A stretch of 64,000 nt of DNA from Streptomyces odontomachi (GTDB lineage: Bacteria > Actinomycetota > Actinomycetes > Streptomycetales > Streptomycetaceae). The position numbers and the translations under genes are program-made. Position 1 is the first letter of the stretch, and each line of letters starts with the position of its first letter. Positions 7,825 through 15,814 of this stretch are shown here, piece after piece. The stretch is from NCBI RefSeq assembly GCF_024435355.1, contig NZ_JAMJWG010000021.1:1-64000 (forward strand), given 5' to 3'. Below the pieces are notes generated by a model. That model saw only the letters and a program-made list of their open reading frames with translations. It was not told the DNA's origin and did not search any database.

Positions 7825-8355
7825 ATGACCACGCACGACACGACGAGTCCCACCCCTCAGGACACCGCGGCCGGGGTCGAGCGCGCCCCCGTGCGGGGGC
7901 CCCGGATGCGCTGGCCCCAGCTGGCACCCGACGTCTACAAGGCCATGGTCCAGCTGGACACGGCGTCCCGGCAGGGCGTCGACCCCGTACTCCTCGAACT
8001 GGTGCGGATCCGCACCTCCCAGCTCAACCACTGCGCGTCCTGTATCGACATGCACACCAAGGACGCGTTGGCGGCCGGCGAGAGCGTCCAGCGGATCATG
8101 CAGCTGAGCGCCTGGAAGGAAGCCCAGCACTTCTACACGGAGAGGGAACTGGCGGCTCTCGAACTCACCGAGTCGATCACCGTCCTGACCGACGACTTCG
8201 TGCCGGACGAGGTGTACGAGTGGGCCGCCATGCACTTCGACGAGACCGAGCTGGTCCAGCTCATCGCCGCGATCACGGCGATGAACGCCTGGAACCGGTT
8301 CAACGTGGCCGCGCGTACGGTGGCCGGCCGCTACCAGCCGGGGGACCACTCGTGA
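7825..8355 (+). CDS. AhpD-like carboxymuconolactone decarboxylase family protein (first of pair)
   Basis: A 176-residue protein with the AhpD signature NHCASCIDMHTKDA: a CxxC pair at residues 70 and 73 and the following histidine. In the family these form the peroxide-reducing thiol centre. The C-terminal half ends with the conserved helices around AAITAMNAWNRFNVA. The ATG at 7825 is chosen because upstream codons run into the promoter repeats. Its stop codon overlaps the GTG of the next gene, which encodes a shorter paralogue, so the two are translationally coupled. Such genes are usually peroxide- or stress-induced; the exact reaction is unproven. Confidence 0.88.
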   Translation: MTTHDTTSPTPQDTAAGVERAPVRGPRMRWPQLAPDVYKAMVQLDTASRQGVDPVLLELVRIRTSQLNHCASCIDMHTKDALAAGESVQRIMQLSAWKEAQHFYTERELAALELTESITVLTDDFVPDEVYEWAAMHFDETELVQLIAAITAMNAWNRFNVAARTVAGRYQPGDHS

Positions 8356-8831
8356 CCGCCCGCACCACCTACCTCGACGGCACGGTACGCGCCTCGATGC
8401 GGGCGCTGAGCGCCGCGGCGAAACAGGGCTTCGGCGAGCCCGCCCTCGCCGAACTCGTCCAGATCCGCGCCTCCCAGCTCAACCACTGTGCGTTCTGCCT
8501 CGACATGCACCTGGAGGTCGCGCGGCGGCACGGGGTGAGCCAGGCGCAGCTCGATCTGCTGAGCGCCTGGGAGGAGGCGCACGACGTCTTCGACGTGCGG
8601 GAACGGGCCGCGCTCGCCCTGACGGAATCGCTCACCCTCCGGATCGATGGGGGCCGCTCCCGGGCCTTCGGCTCTGGAGGAGGTTTCGTGCCGGACGAGG
8701 TGTACGAGCAGGCCGCCGAGCACTTCGACGCGCCCCAGCTCGCGCACCTCATCGGGCTGATCGTCGCCATCAACAGCTGGAACCGGCTGATGGTCAGCCG
8801 GCGGATCCCGGCGGGGAGTACCGCGTGGTGA
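8352..8831 (+). CDS. AhpD-like carboxymuconolactone decarboxylase family protein (second of pair)
   Basis: A 159-residue paralogue of the preceding gene, starting at a GTG whose last bases are shared with the upstream stop (GTGA overlap). It keeps the CxxC-H centre (NHCAFCLDMHLE, cysteines 46 and 49). It has a short insert of about 12 residues (around GGRSRAFGSGGG) before FVPDEVYE, which the first copy lacks. Two adjacent, coupled copies suggest gene duplication and perhaps a hetero-oligomer, since AhpD proteins are trimers. The shared segments VPDEVYE and NSWNR/NAWNR show common origin. Confidence 0.87.
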   Translation: MTARTTYLDGTVRASMRALSAAAKQGFGEPALAELVQIRASQLNHCAFCLDMHLEVARRHGVSQAQLDLLSAWEEAHDVFDVRERAALALTESLTLRIDGGRSRAFGSGGGFVPDEVYEQAAEHFDAPQLAHLIGLIVAINSWNRLMVSRRIPAGSTAW

Positions 8832-8861
8832 GCACGCGAGACGGCATGATCGACGGGGGTC

Positions 8862-8935
8862 ACCCGTGACGGGTGACGACCAGTGGCGAGTGACGACTAG
8901 TGACGAGTGGCGAGTGACGACCAGTGGCGAGCGAG
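8862..8935. repeat. Short direct repeats of GTGACGA / AGTGGCGAG type
   Basis: The 110-base gap before the next gene is filled with interleaved direct repeats. CGAGTGACGAC occurs twice, GACCAGTGGCGAG twice, and GTGACG many times. A coding frame runs through them but the ribosome site lies after the array, so it is a leader repeat. Confidence 0.6.
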
Positions 8936-8946
8936 GAGTTCCGACG

Positions 8947-9666
8947 GTGAGCAAGGTCAACACGTTCCGCGCCCTGCACCACGGCAGGCTGCCGGACGAC
9001 CCGCTGATCCTCCCCGGCCCGTGGGACGCGGCCAGTGCACGCGTCCTCGCGGACGCCGGGTTCGCCGCGCTGGCGACGCCCAGCGCAGGGGTGGCCGCCT
9101 CGCTCGGGTACGAGGACGGGGCCACCCCCGCCGACGAGATGTTCGCGGCGATCACCCGGATCGTGCGGGCCGTGGACGTGCCGGTGTCCGCGGACATCGA
9201 GGACGGGTACGCGCTGCCGCCGAAGGAGCTGGTGGAGCGGCTGCTGGAGACCGGCGCCATCGGTTGCAACCTGGAGGACTCCAGCGGCGGCACCCTCAAG
9301 GACCCCGCGCAGCACGCGGACTGGCTGGCCGAGGTGCGCGCGGCCGCCGGCGACCAGCTGTTCCTCAACGCCCGTATCGACGTCTTCGTCCACGGCGACG
9401 GCGACCCAGCGGACGCCGTCGACCGCGCCGCGCGCTATGTCGCCGCAGGGGCCGACTGCGTCTATCCGATCGCGGCACCGGCGGACGTGCTGCCGCTGCT
9501 GCGGTCCGGGATCGAGGGGCCGCTGAACGTGCTCCACCGGGTGAGCGGCGGCGGTCCCTCGCTCGCCGGGCTCGGTGAGCTGGGCGCCACCCGTGTCACG
9601 TTCGGGCCGGGCCTCCTGCGGCTGACCATGGCCGCGCTACGGGACTTCGCGGCCGACCCCGAGTGA
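8947..9666 (+). CDS. Isocitrate lyase / PEP mutase family protein
   Basis: A 239-residue TIM-barrel enzyme of the PEP mutase/isocitrate lyase superfamily. The metal-binding region ADIEDGYA (about residue 83) and the NLEDSSGG segment (about 108) match the phosphonopyruvate hydrolase / carboxyvinyl-carboxyphosphonate phosphorylmutase-like branch, which cleaves or rearranges C-C or C-P bonds of 2-oxo acids. The classical isocitrate lyase KKCGH motif is not seen. The GTG at 8947 is chosen because GAGGAG lies about 8 bases before it; an ATG at 8866 would translate the leader repeats. It converges on the betaine-binding lipoprotein gene, leaving 37 bases between stops. Substrate unknown. Confidence 0.82.
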   Translation: MSKVNTFRALHHGRLPDDPLILPGPWDAASARVLADAGFAALATPSAGVAASLGYEDGATPADEMFAAITRIVRAVDVPVSADIEDGYALPPKELVERLLETGAIGCNLEDSSGGTLKDPAQHADWLAEVRAAAGDQLFLNARIDVFVHGDGDPADAVDRAARYVAAGADCVYPIAAPADVLPLLRSGIEGPLNVLHRVSGGGPSLAGLGELGATRVTFGPGLLRLTMAALRDFAADPE

Positions 9667-9703
9667 CCGTTCGCCCTGCGCGGGCGCCGTGGGGTGACGC
9701 ACG

Positions 9704-10720
9704 TCAGGGCAGCCACTTCCGCCACTTCGACGGGTGGCTGTCCACCCATTTCTTCGCCGCCTGTTCGGGCGTCAGCTTCTGGTCGGCGATCAGCAGGGAG
9801 ACCTCGTTCTGGTCCTCGGTCGTCCACCGGAAGTTCCTCAGGAACGCCGCCGCCTTGCCGCCGTCCCTGGCGAAGTTCGCGTTCAGGTACTTCTGGAGCG
9901 GCGTGTGCGGATACGCGCAGGCCACCTTCTTCGGGTCGGTGTCGCACCCCGTCTTGTACGGCGGCAGCTTCACCTCGGTCATCGGGACCTTCTTGGAGAG
10001 CCACTGCGGCGTGTACCAGTAGGTGAGGAAGGGCTTGTGCTCCTTCGCGAACTGTCTCATCTGGGTGATCTGTGCCGCCTCGGAACCGGCGAAGACCACC
10101 TGGTAGTTCAGCTTCAGGTTCTTCACCAGCGCCTTGTCGTTGGTGACGTACGACGGCGAGCCGTCCATCAGCTGGCCCTTGCCGCCGCTTTCGGCGGTGC
10201 GCAGCTGCCGGGCGTACCGGTCGAGGTTCTTCCAGTTCGTGACGTCGGGGTGCTGCCGGGCGAAGTACGTCGGCACGAACCAGCCGATGTGGCCGGTGAC
10301 GCCGAGCCCGCCGCCGCGTGCGATGGTCTTCTTGTCCTCGACGTACCGCTGCTCCTGCTCGGGGTGGCCCCAGTCCTCCAGGATGGCGTCGACCCGGCCC
10401 TGGCTGAGCGCGTCCCAGGCGGGCACCTCGTCGACCTGGACAGTGTCGACGCGGTAGCCGAGCCGGTGCTCCAGGAGGTACTTCGCCACGGCGACGTTGG
10501 ACTGCGCACCCACCCAGGACTGCACGGAGAGCGTCACGGTCCGGGCGCCCTCGGCATTGGCGAACGGCGAGGTCTGCTTGGTCATGTCCGCGGCGCCGCA
10601 CCCCGTGAGCACGGTCAGGGCGGCCGCGGTGAGCCATGCGGTGACCGCGGTGCGTCCGGCACCTGCCCTGGTGCGGCCCGGCTGCGTCCGTGTTCCGCGC
10701 ACGCGCGGTGTGGCGGGCAT
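9704..10720 (-). CDS. Glycine betaine/proline ABC transporter, substrate-binding lipoprotein
   Basis: A 338-residue lipoprotein with a signal peptide and lipobox LTGC, the lipidated cysteine being residue 41. The mature part is an OpuAC-type binding domain (start TVTLSVQSWVGAQSN) with the tryptophans and tyrosines that make the aromatic cage for quaternary amines (for example DWGHPEQEQRY, HIGWFVPTYF, LTYWYTPQWL). It captures glycine betaine or choline outside the membrane and passes it to the permease encoded immediately upstream; the genes are one base apart. It is the last gene of the five-gene betaine operon. Confidence 0.9.
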   Translation of the reverse strand: MPATPRVRGTRTQPGRTRAGAGRTAVTAWLTAAALTVLTGCGAADMTKQTSPFANAEGARTVTLSVQSWVGAQSNVAVAKYLLEHRLGYRVDTVQVDEVPAWDALSQGRVDAILEDWGHPEQEQRYVEDKKTIARGGGLGVTGHIGWFVPTYFARQHPDVTNWKNLDRYARQLRTAESGGKGQLMDGSPSYVTNDKALVKNLKLNYQVVFAGSEAAQITQMRQFAKEHKPFLTYWYTPQWLSKKVPMTEVKLPPYKTGCDTDPKKVACAYPHTPLQKYLNANFARDGGKAAAFLRNFRWTTEDQNEVSLLIADQKLTPEQAAKKWVDSHPSKWRKWLP

Positions 10721-10721
10721 C

Positions 10722-12782
10722 TCAGGCTCCCTTCCCTGCGCGCCGCCCGGTGGGCTGGGTGACGCGGTCGAGCATCAGGCCCAGGCAGACGATGGCCACG
10801 CCCGCCACCAGGCCGGTCGCCAGGTCGCCCTGGGCGAGGCCGAACACCACGTCGTAGCCGAGCGCGCCACCGCCGACCAGGCCGCCGATGATGACGACGG
10901 CGAGCACCAGCACCACGCCCTGGTTCACGGCCAGCAGCAGCGCCGGGCGGGCCAGCGGCAGCTGCACCTGGCGCAGCTGCTGGGTGCCGGTGGCGCCCAG
11001 CGAACGTGCCGACTCCAGTGCCGCGGGGTCGACGCCCCGCAGCCCCTGGGTGGTGATCCGGACGACGGCGGGCAGCGCGTAGATCACGGCGGCACAGGCC
11101 GCGGGGGCACGGCCGACGCCGAACAGCGCCACGACCGGGATCAGGTAGACGAACTGCGGCATGGTCTGGAAGACGTCGAGCACCGGCCTGAGCCAGCGTT
11201 CGAGACGGGCGCTGCGGGCGGCCGCCACACCGACGGCGAATCCGAGCACCAGGGTCACCGCGACCGCCGCGAGCACCTGGGACAGCGTGTCGAGCGACGG
11301 CCCCCACACGCCCAGCACCCCGACGGCGGCCATCGCCAGGACGGCGGTGAGCGCGGTGCGCCAGGTACCGATCAGCCAGGCCAGCGCGGCCACGATCAGC
11401 AGCACCGACCACCAGGGCAGCCACAGGAGCCCGGAACGCAGCGGGTCCAGGATCCAGGTCGTGAAGCGCGCCGCCCAGTCGGCGGTGCCGCCGACGTAGG
11501 GGACGCCCGTGTAGAGGTGGCCGGTCATCCAGTCGACGGCGCGGTTGACCGGCTCGGCGATGTCCACCGCCCAGGAGCCGGGCCACTCCCGATGGCCGGC
11601 GAGGCGCGCCGCGACCGCAGCGGCGACGGTGAGCAGCGCCATGCAGACGATGAGCAGCCAGCCGGGCCGGCCGTGCCGCAGCCGCCGGGCGGCCGGTCCC
11701 GGCCCGGTGCCACCGCCCGCCTGCGCACCGCTCGCCTCGGCACCGTCCGCCGGGTCTCCGGCGCCGCCGAGCCGTTCCCCCGCCGCGGCCGTGGTGCGGT
11801 CCAGGACGACGGCGAGCAGCACGATCGGGATGCCGGCGGTGAGCGCGGCGCCGACGTCGACGGAGGCGAGGGCCTGGTAGACGCGGTCACCGAGGCCGCC
11901 GGCGCCGATCACGGACGCGATCACGGCCATGGAGAGCGCCATCATGATCGTCTGGTTGACGCCGAGCAGCAGCTCGCGCCGGGCCAGCGGCAGCCGGGCG
12001 GTCACCAGCCGCTGCCAGGCGTTCGCGCCCAGCGAGGCGACCGCCTCCATCACGCCCCGGTCGGCGTCGCGCAGTCCGAGCGCGGTCAGCCGGGCCATCG
12101 GGGGTGCCGCGTAGACGACCGTGGCGAGCACGGCGGCCGGCACGCCGATGCCGAAGATCAGCACCACCGGCAGCAGATACGCGAACGCGGGCAGCACCTG
12201 CATGGTGTCCAGCACCGGCCGCAGCGCCCGGAACAGCCGTTCCGAGAGCCCGCCCGCGAGCCCGAGCACCCCGCCGACCAGCACCGAAGCCAGCACCGCC
12301 ACCACCATCAGGGCGAGCGTCTGCATGGTCGGCACCCACATGCCGAGCCAGCCGCACACCCCGAACGCCACGACGGTGGTGAGCGCCAGCCGGACGCCCG
12401 CGAGCCGCCAGGCGATCAGGCAGGACCCGGCCGTCACGCCCGCCCAGCCGGCGGCGAGCAGCGTCAGGTAGACGATCCGCACGCAGAACACCACGGCGCC
12501 CGAGACATAGCCGAAGAAGTACAGGAACAGCGGGTGGCTGTCGCGGTTGTCGATGATCCAGTCGCTGGCCCGCTCCAGCGGCCCCGAGACGTCGACGGTC
12601 AGCGCGTGCGGCCAGGCGGCGCCCGACCAGCGCGCCGTGGCGAGCGGTACCAGCACGGCCGCGAGGACGGCGAGGACCAGCAGCTTTGCGGCGGCACGGC
12701 GCCGCGCGTGGTCGGTGACCGGCGCGAGCAGCCCGGCGGGCGGGGCCTGGGCGGTGGGCGTGGTGGTGGCGGCCATCGTCAT
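10722..12782 (-). CDS. Glycine betaine ABC transporter permease, duplicated and fused
   Basis: A 686-residue membrane protein made of two homologous ProW/OpuAB-type permease domains in tandem. Each half has a set of hydrophobic helices and its own EAA loop for the ATPase: EAVASLGANAWQ (about residue 241) and ESARSLGATGTQ (about 587). Each also carries the QTMPQFVYLIPV / DTMQVLPAFAYLLPV-type segment. A hydrophilic linker rich in Ala/Gly/Glu (about residues 350-385) joins them. Normally two identical subunits pair; here the pair is one chain. The ATG at 12782 overlaps the stop of the ATPase gene (ATGA). Confidence 0.9.
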   Translation of the reverse strand: MTMAATTTPTAQAPPAGLLAPVTDHARRRAAAKLLVLAVLAAVLVPLATARWSGAAWPHALTVDVSGPLERASDWIIDNRDSHPLFLYFFGYVSGAVVFCVRIVYLTLLAAGWAGVTAGSCLIAWRLAGVRLALTTVVAFGVCGWLGMWVPTMQTLALMVVAVLASVLVGGVLGLAGGLSERLFRALRPVLDTMQVLPAFAYLLPVVLIFGIGVPAAVLATVVYAAPPMARLTALGLRDADRGVMEAVASLGANAWQRLVTARLPLARRELLLGVNQTIMMALSMAVIASVIGAGGLGDRVYQALASVDVGAALTAGIPIVLLAVVLDRTTAAAGERLGGAGDPADGAEASGAQAGGGTGPGPAARRLRHGRPGWLLIVCMALLTVAAAVAARLAGHREWPGSWAVDIAEPVNRAVDWMTGHLYTGVPYVGGTADWAARFTTWILDPLRSGLLWLPWWSVLLIVAALAWLIGTWRTALTAVLAMAAVGVLGVWGPSLDTLSQVLAAVAVTLVLGFAVGVAAARSARLERWLRPVLDVFQTMPQFVYLIPVVALFGVGRAPAACAAVIYALPAVVRITTQGLRGVDPAALESARSLGATGTQQLRQVQLPLARPALLLAVNQGVVLVLAVVIIGGLVGGGALGYDVVFGLAQGDLATGLVAGVAIVCLGLMLDRVTQPTGRRAGKGA

Positions 12783-14152
12783 CCCACCCCCCGGCCGCTG
12801 CCGGCGGCGTTCCCGGAGCCGTGCGCGGAGCCGTTGCGCGCGATCACGTTCAGCAGCCGCTCGTGGTCGACGATGCCGAGGCAGCGCCCGTCCTCCATCA
12901 CCCGGACCGGGAACCCGGTGCCGGCCACCGCCTCGATGGCCTCGGAGACGGTGGCCCCGGGGGCGATCTCGGGGCCGCGGTCGCGCTCGTCGGGGTCGGC
13001 GGGGCGCATCGCGTTGCGTACGGTCAGCACCTGCTCGCGCGGCACGTCACGGACGAAGTCGCGTACGTAGTCGTCGGCGGGCGAGCCGACGATCTCCTCG
13101 GGGGTGCCCAGCTGCACGATGCGGCCGTCGCGCATCAGCGCGATGCGGTCACCGAGGCGCAGCGCCTCGCTGAGGTCGTGGGTGATGAAGACCATGGTGC
13201 GGCCCTCGGCGCGGTGCAGCCGGACGACCTCCTCCTGCATGTCCCGCCTGATCAGCGGGTCCAGCGCGCTGAACGGCTCGTCGAAGAGCAGCACCTCGGG
13301 GTCGACGGCAAGCGCCCGGGCAAGACCGACGCGCTGCTGCTGGCCGCCGGAGAGCTGCGCCGGCCGGCGCAGCTCCATGCCGTCGAGACCCACCTTGGCG
13401 ACCATCTCGGCGGCACGCGCGCGGCGTTCGGCGCGCGAGACGCCCTGGATCTCCAGGCCGTAGGCGACGTTGTCCAGCACGGTGCGGTGCGGCAGCAGCC
13501 CGAAGTGCTGGAAGACCATGGCGGCACGGTGCCGGCGCAGCGCACGGAGCCGGGTCCGGTCCATGGCGCGCACGTCCTCGCCGTCGATCGCGATCGATCC
13601 GGCGGTCGGCTCGATGAGCCGGGTCAGACAGCGCACGAGGGTGGACTTGCCGGACCCGGACAGGCCCATGACGACGAAGACCTCGCCCTTGTGCACCGTG
13701 AAGGACACGTCGCGCACGGCGGCGGTGCACCCTGTGCGGGTACGCAGCGCGGCCGGGTCGAGCCCGGCCAGGTCCGGGTCGGCCGGTACGCGGTGCGGCT
13801 TGGGCCCGAAGACCTTCCACAGCCCGTGGACGGAGAAGACGGGCGGTTCGCCGGCGTCCGCGCCTGCGGCGCCCGGCGCGCCCGGAAGGGGCGCGGGGAA
13901 CTGCGCGCGCAACCCGCCACCGGCCGGTGGTCCGGACACGGCAGAAACAGCCCCTTTCGGCCGGTGACGACCCGCAGGGTCGTTCGTGGCCGGTCGCGCC
14001 CCCGCTGCGGAGCCGTATATGTCACGATCCCGCGCCCCTTCCGGGGCACCGGAACCGTCGGGGATACCGGAACCCTCCGGGGCACCGGAACCGTAGGGGA
14101 CACCCGAACCCTCCGGGGCACCGGAACCGTTGGGGAGTCGGGAGGGGGCCAT
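12779..14152 (-). CDS. Glycine betaine ABC transporter ATPase (ProV/OpuAA-like)
   Basis: A 457-residue ATPase with Walker A GLSGSGKST (about 165), signature LSGGQQQRV (about 267), Walker B VLLFDEPFSALD (about 287) and a C-terminal CBS-type region (about 380-445) that in this family senses ionic strength. The family core begins only at about residue 107 (VFSVHGLWKVFG). The ~105 residues before it are repeat-derived: a GSG-P-G tandem segment from an 18-bp repeat, then a stretch encoded by a ~150-bp element that also occurs between genes at 18.5 kb. The ATG at 14152 shares a base with the dehydrogenase stop codon (TGATG), supporting this start. A shorter product from an internal start cannot be excluded. 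Confidence 0.88.
   Translation of the reverse strand: MAPSRLPNGSGAPEGSGVPYGSGAPEGSGIPDGSGAPEGARDRDIYGSAAGARPATNDPAGRHRPKGAVSAVSGPPAGGGLRAQFPAPLPGAPGAAGADAGEPPVFSVHGLWKVFGPKPHRVPADPDLAGLDPAALRTRTGCTAAVRDVSFTVHKGEVFVVMGLSGSGKSTLVRCLTRLIEPTAGSIAIDGEDVRAMDRTRLRALRRHRAAMVFQHFGLLPHRTVLDNVAYGLEIQGVSRAERRARAAEMVAKVGLDGMELRRPAQLSGGQQQRVGLARALAVDPEVLLFDEPFSALDPLIRRDMQEEVVRLHRAEGRTMVFITHDLSEALRLGDRIALMRDGRIVQLGTPEEIVGSPADDYVRDFVRDVPREQVLTVRNAMRPADPDERDRGPEIAPGATVSEAIEAVAGTGFPVRVMEDGRCLGIVDHERLLNVIARNGSAHGSGNAAGSGRGVG
13887..14040. repeat. Streptomyces repetitive element inside the ATPase gene
   Basis: This stretch matches the intergenic element at 18479-18662 block by block. Shared blocks are GGGGCGCGGGGAACTGCGCG, a GGTGGTCCGGACACGGCAGA-type block (inverted in the other copy), GCGGAGCCGTATAT versus GCGGAGCCGCATAT, and a final CCGCGCC. 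It is read in frame as part of the ATPase N-terminus. Confidence 0.65.
14041..14130. repeat. Five 18-bp tandem repeats
   Basis: Units start at 14041, 14059, 14077, 14095 and 14113. Units 1, 3 and 5 are identical (CCGGGGCACCGGAACCGT), and units 2 and 4 are near-identical to each other, so the true period is 36 bases. They encode the GSG-x-P-x-G repeats at the ATPase N-terminus. Confidence 0.9.
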
Positions 14153-15666
14153 CACGCTTCGCCTCCCACCAGTTCGGCGCCGCGTTCCCCGACCATCAGC
14201 ACCCCGATCATCGGGTTGACGGCGGGCAGCGTCGGGAAGACGGAGGCATCCGCGATGCGGATGCCGTCCAGGCCGCGGATGCGTAGTTCGGGGTCGACCA
14301 CGGCGGCCTCGTCGTCCGCCGCGCCCATCCGGCAGGTGCCGGCCGGGTGGTAGACGGTGTGCGCCACCTGGCGGGCGTACGCGCTGAGCTCGTCGTCGCC
14401 GGTCACCTCGGGACCGGGGCACACCTCGTGGTTCAGCCAGCCGGCGAGCGGTTGGGTGCGGGCGATCTGCCGGGCGATCCGGATCCCGTCGACGAGCGTA
14501 CGGGCGTCGTAGTCGGCCTCGTCGGTGAAGTAGCGGAAGTCCAGGGCGGGCTTGTCCTCGGGGTCCGCGCTGGTCAGGTAGAGCCGGCCGCGGCTCTTCG
14601 CCTTGGGGATGTTCGGGGTCATCGACACGCCGTGCTCCGGGCGCTGGTAGCCGAGCCGCTCGGGGTTGTCGGTGAACGGGATCTGGTAGAAGTGGAACAT
14701 CAGGTCGGGGCCCGGGTGGTTCGGGTCGCGGCGTACGAACAGGCCCGCGTCACTGTCCATCGCGGAGTTCTCCGGGATCGGGCCGTTCGTCTCCCAGACG
14801 ATCACCGACTCCGGGTGGTCGAGCAGGTTCTCGCCGACTCCGGGCAGGTCGTGCACCACCGGTATACCGAGGGCCGCCAGGTCCTTGGCGGGGCCGATAC
14901 CGGAGAGCAGCAGCAGCCGCGGGGAGTCCACGGCGCCCGCGCACAGCAGCACCTCGCGCCGCGCCCGCACCAGCTCCTCGGTGCCGTCCTCGGTGCGCAC
15001 GTGGACGCCCGTGACGCGGGTGCCGTCCAGTTCCAGGCGGTACGCCCGGGTCTGAAGCATCAGGTGCAGGTTGGGCCGTGCCAGGTAGGGGTGCAGGTAC
15101 GCCACCGACGCGCTGGAGCGCTTGTTGGTCTCGGGGTGGTAGGCCAGGTCGAAGAAGCCGACGCCCTCGGTGAACGGCTTGCGGTTGAACCCCTCCACGT
15201 GCGGCACGCCCACCGCGGACTGCGCGGCCGTGACGAAGTCACGCGCGATCGGGTTCCGGTCCTCCTCGCCCACCGGCACGATGTTGTTCTTCAGGCGTGC
15301 GAAGTACGCCTCCATCTGCACCGCGCCCCAGCCGGTGGCGCCGGCACGCTCCCACTCGTCCCAGTCGGACGGCAGCGGCTTGAAGGCGATGAGGGTGTTG
15401 TGCGACGAGCAGCCGCCGAGCACCCGGGCCCGGCTGTGCAGGATGTGCGAGTTGCCGCGTGGCTGCTCGGTGGTCGGGTAGGCGTAGTCGAGATCGCCGC
15501 CGAGCAGCCCCATCCAGCGGCGCAGGGTCAGCACTTCGGGGCGGTCGACGTCGCTGGGGCCGCCCTCGATGACGGCGACCTCGGTGTCGATGTTCTCGGT
15601 GAGCCGGGAGGCGAGCACGGATCCGGCGGTGCCGCCTCCGATCACGACGTAGTCGTACTCGGGCAT
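14152..15666 (-). CDS. GMC-family oxidoreductase (choline dehydrogenase-like)
   Basis: A 504-residue FAD flavoprotein of the glucose-methanol-choline family. The dinucleotide-binding motif GGGTAGS lies at residues 10-16, the GMC signature region RARVLGGCSSHN near 85, and the conserved active-site HPAGTCRMG near 440. In its operon context the best reading is choline dehydrogenase (BetA), which oxidises choline to betaine aldehyde for the next enzyme. The ATG at 15666 has AGGAG 9 bases upstream. It lies between the aldehyde dehydrogenase and transporter genes on the same strand. GMC enzymes are broad, so the choline substrate is inferred from neighbours. Confidence 0.87.
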   Translation of the reverse strand: MPEYDYVVIGGGTAGSVLASRLTENIDTEVAVIEGGPSDVDRPEVLTLRRWMGLLGGDLDYAYPTTEQPRGNSHILHSRARVLGGCSSHNTLIAFKPLPSDWDEWERAGATGWGAVQMEAYFARLKNNIVPVGEEDRNPIARDFVTAAQSAVGVPHVEGFNRKPFTEGVGFFDLAYHPETNKRSSASVAYLHPYLARPNLHLMLQTRAYRLELDGTRVTGVHVRTEDGTEELVRARREVLLCAGAVDSPRLLLLSGIGPAKDLAALGIPVVHDLPGVGENLLDHPESVIVWETNGPIPENSAMDSDAGLFVRRDPNHPGPDLMFHFYQIPFTDNPERLGYQRPEHGVSMTPNIPKAKSRGRLYLTSADPEDKPALDFRYFTDEADYDARTLVDGIRIARQIARTQPLAGWLNHEVCPGPEVTGDDELSAYARQVAHTVYHPAGTCRMGAADDEAAVVDPELRIRGLDGIRIADASVFPTLPAVNPMIGVLMVGERGAELVGGEA

Positions 15667-15814
15667 GGTCAGTTGCTCCTTGGGCGGGCGGGACGTGCGC
15701 CTGTCAGGGGTGCCGGGCACGTTCCGCGTGGGGGTGAGGGCGCATGGGCCGCGCGCCACGGCCCGGTGCCCGGGGATCGGCCGGCCTCGTCCGGCGCGTG
15801 GCCGCTGCCGGTGC

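Noticed and set aside
8866..8946. Upstream ATG for the PEP-mutase-family gene
   Set aside because: It would translate the leader repeats, and the good GAGGAG site lies after it, directly before the GTG at 8947.
10497..13070. An 857-codon plus-strand frame opposite the permease
   Set aside because: Gln/His/Gly-rich shadow of the betaine permease and ATPase genes; no domain.
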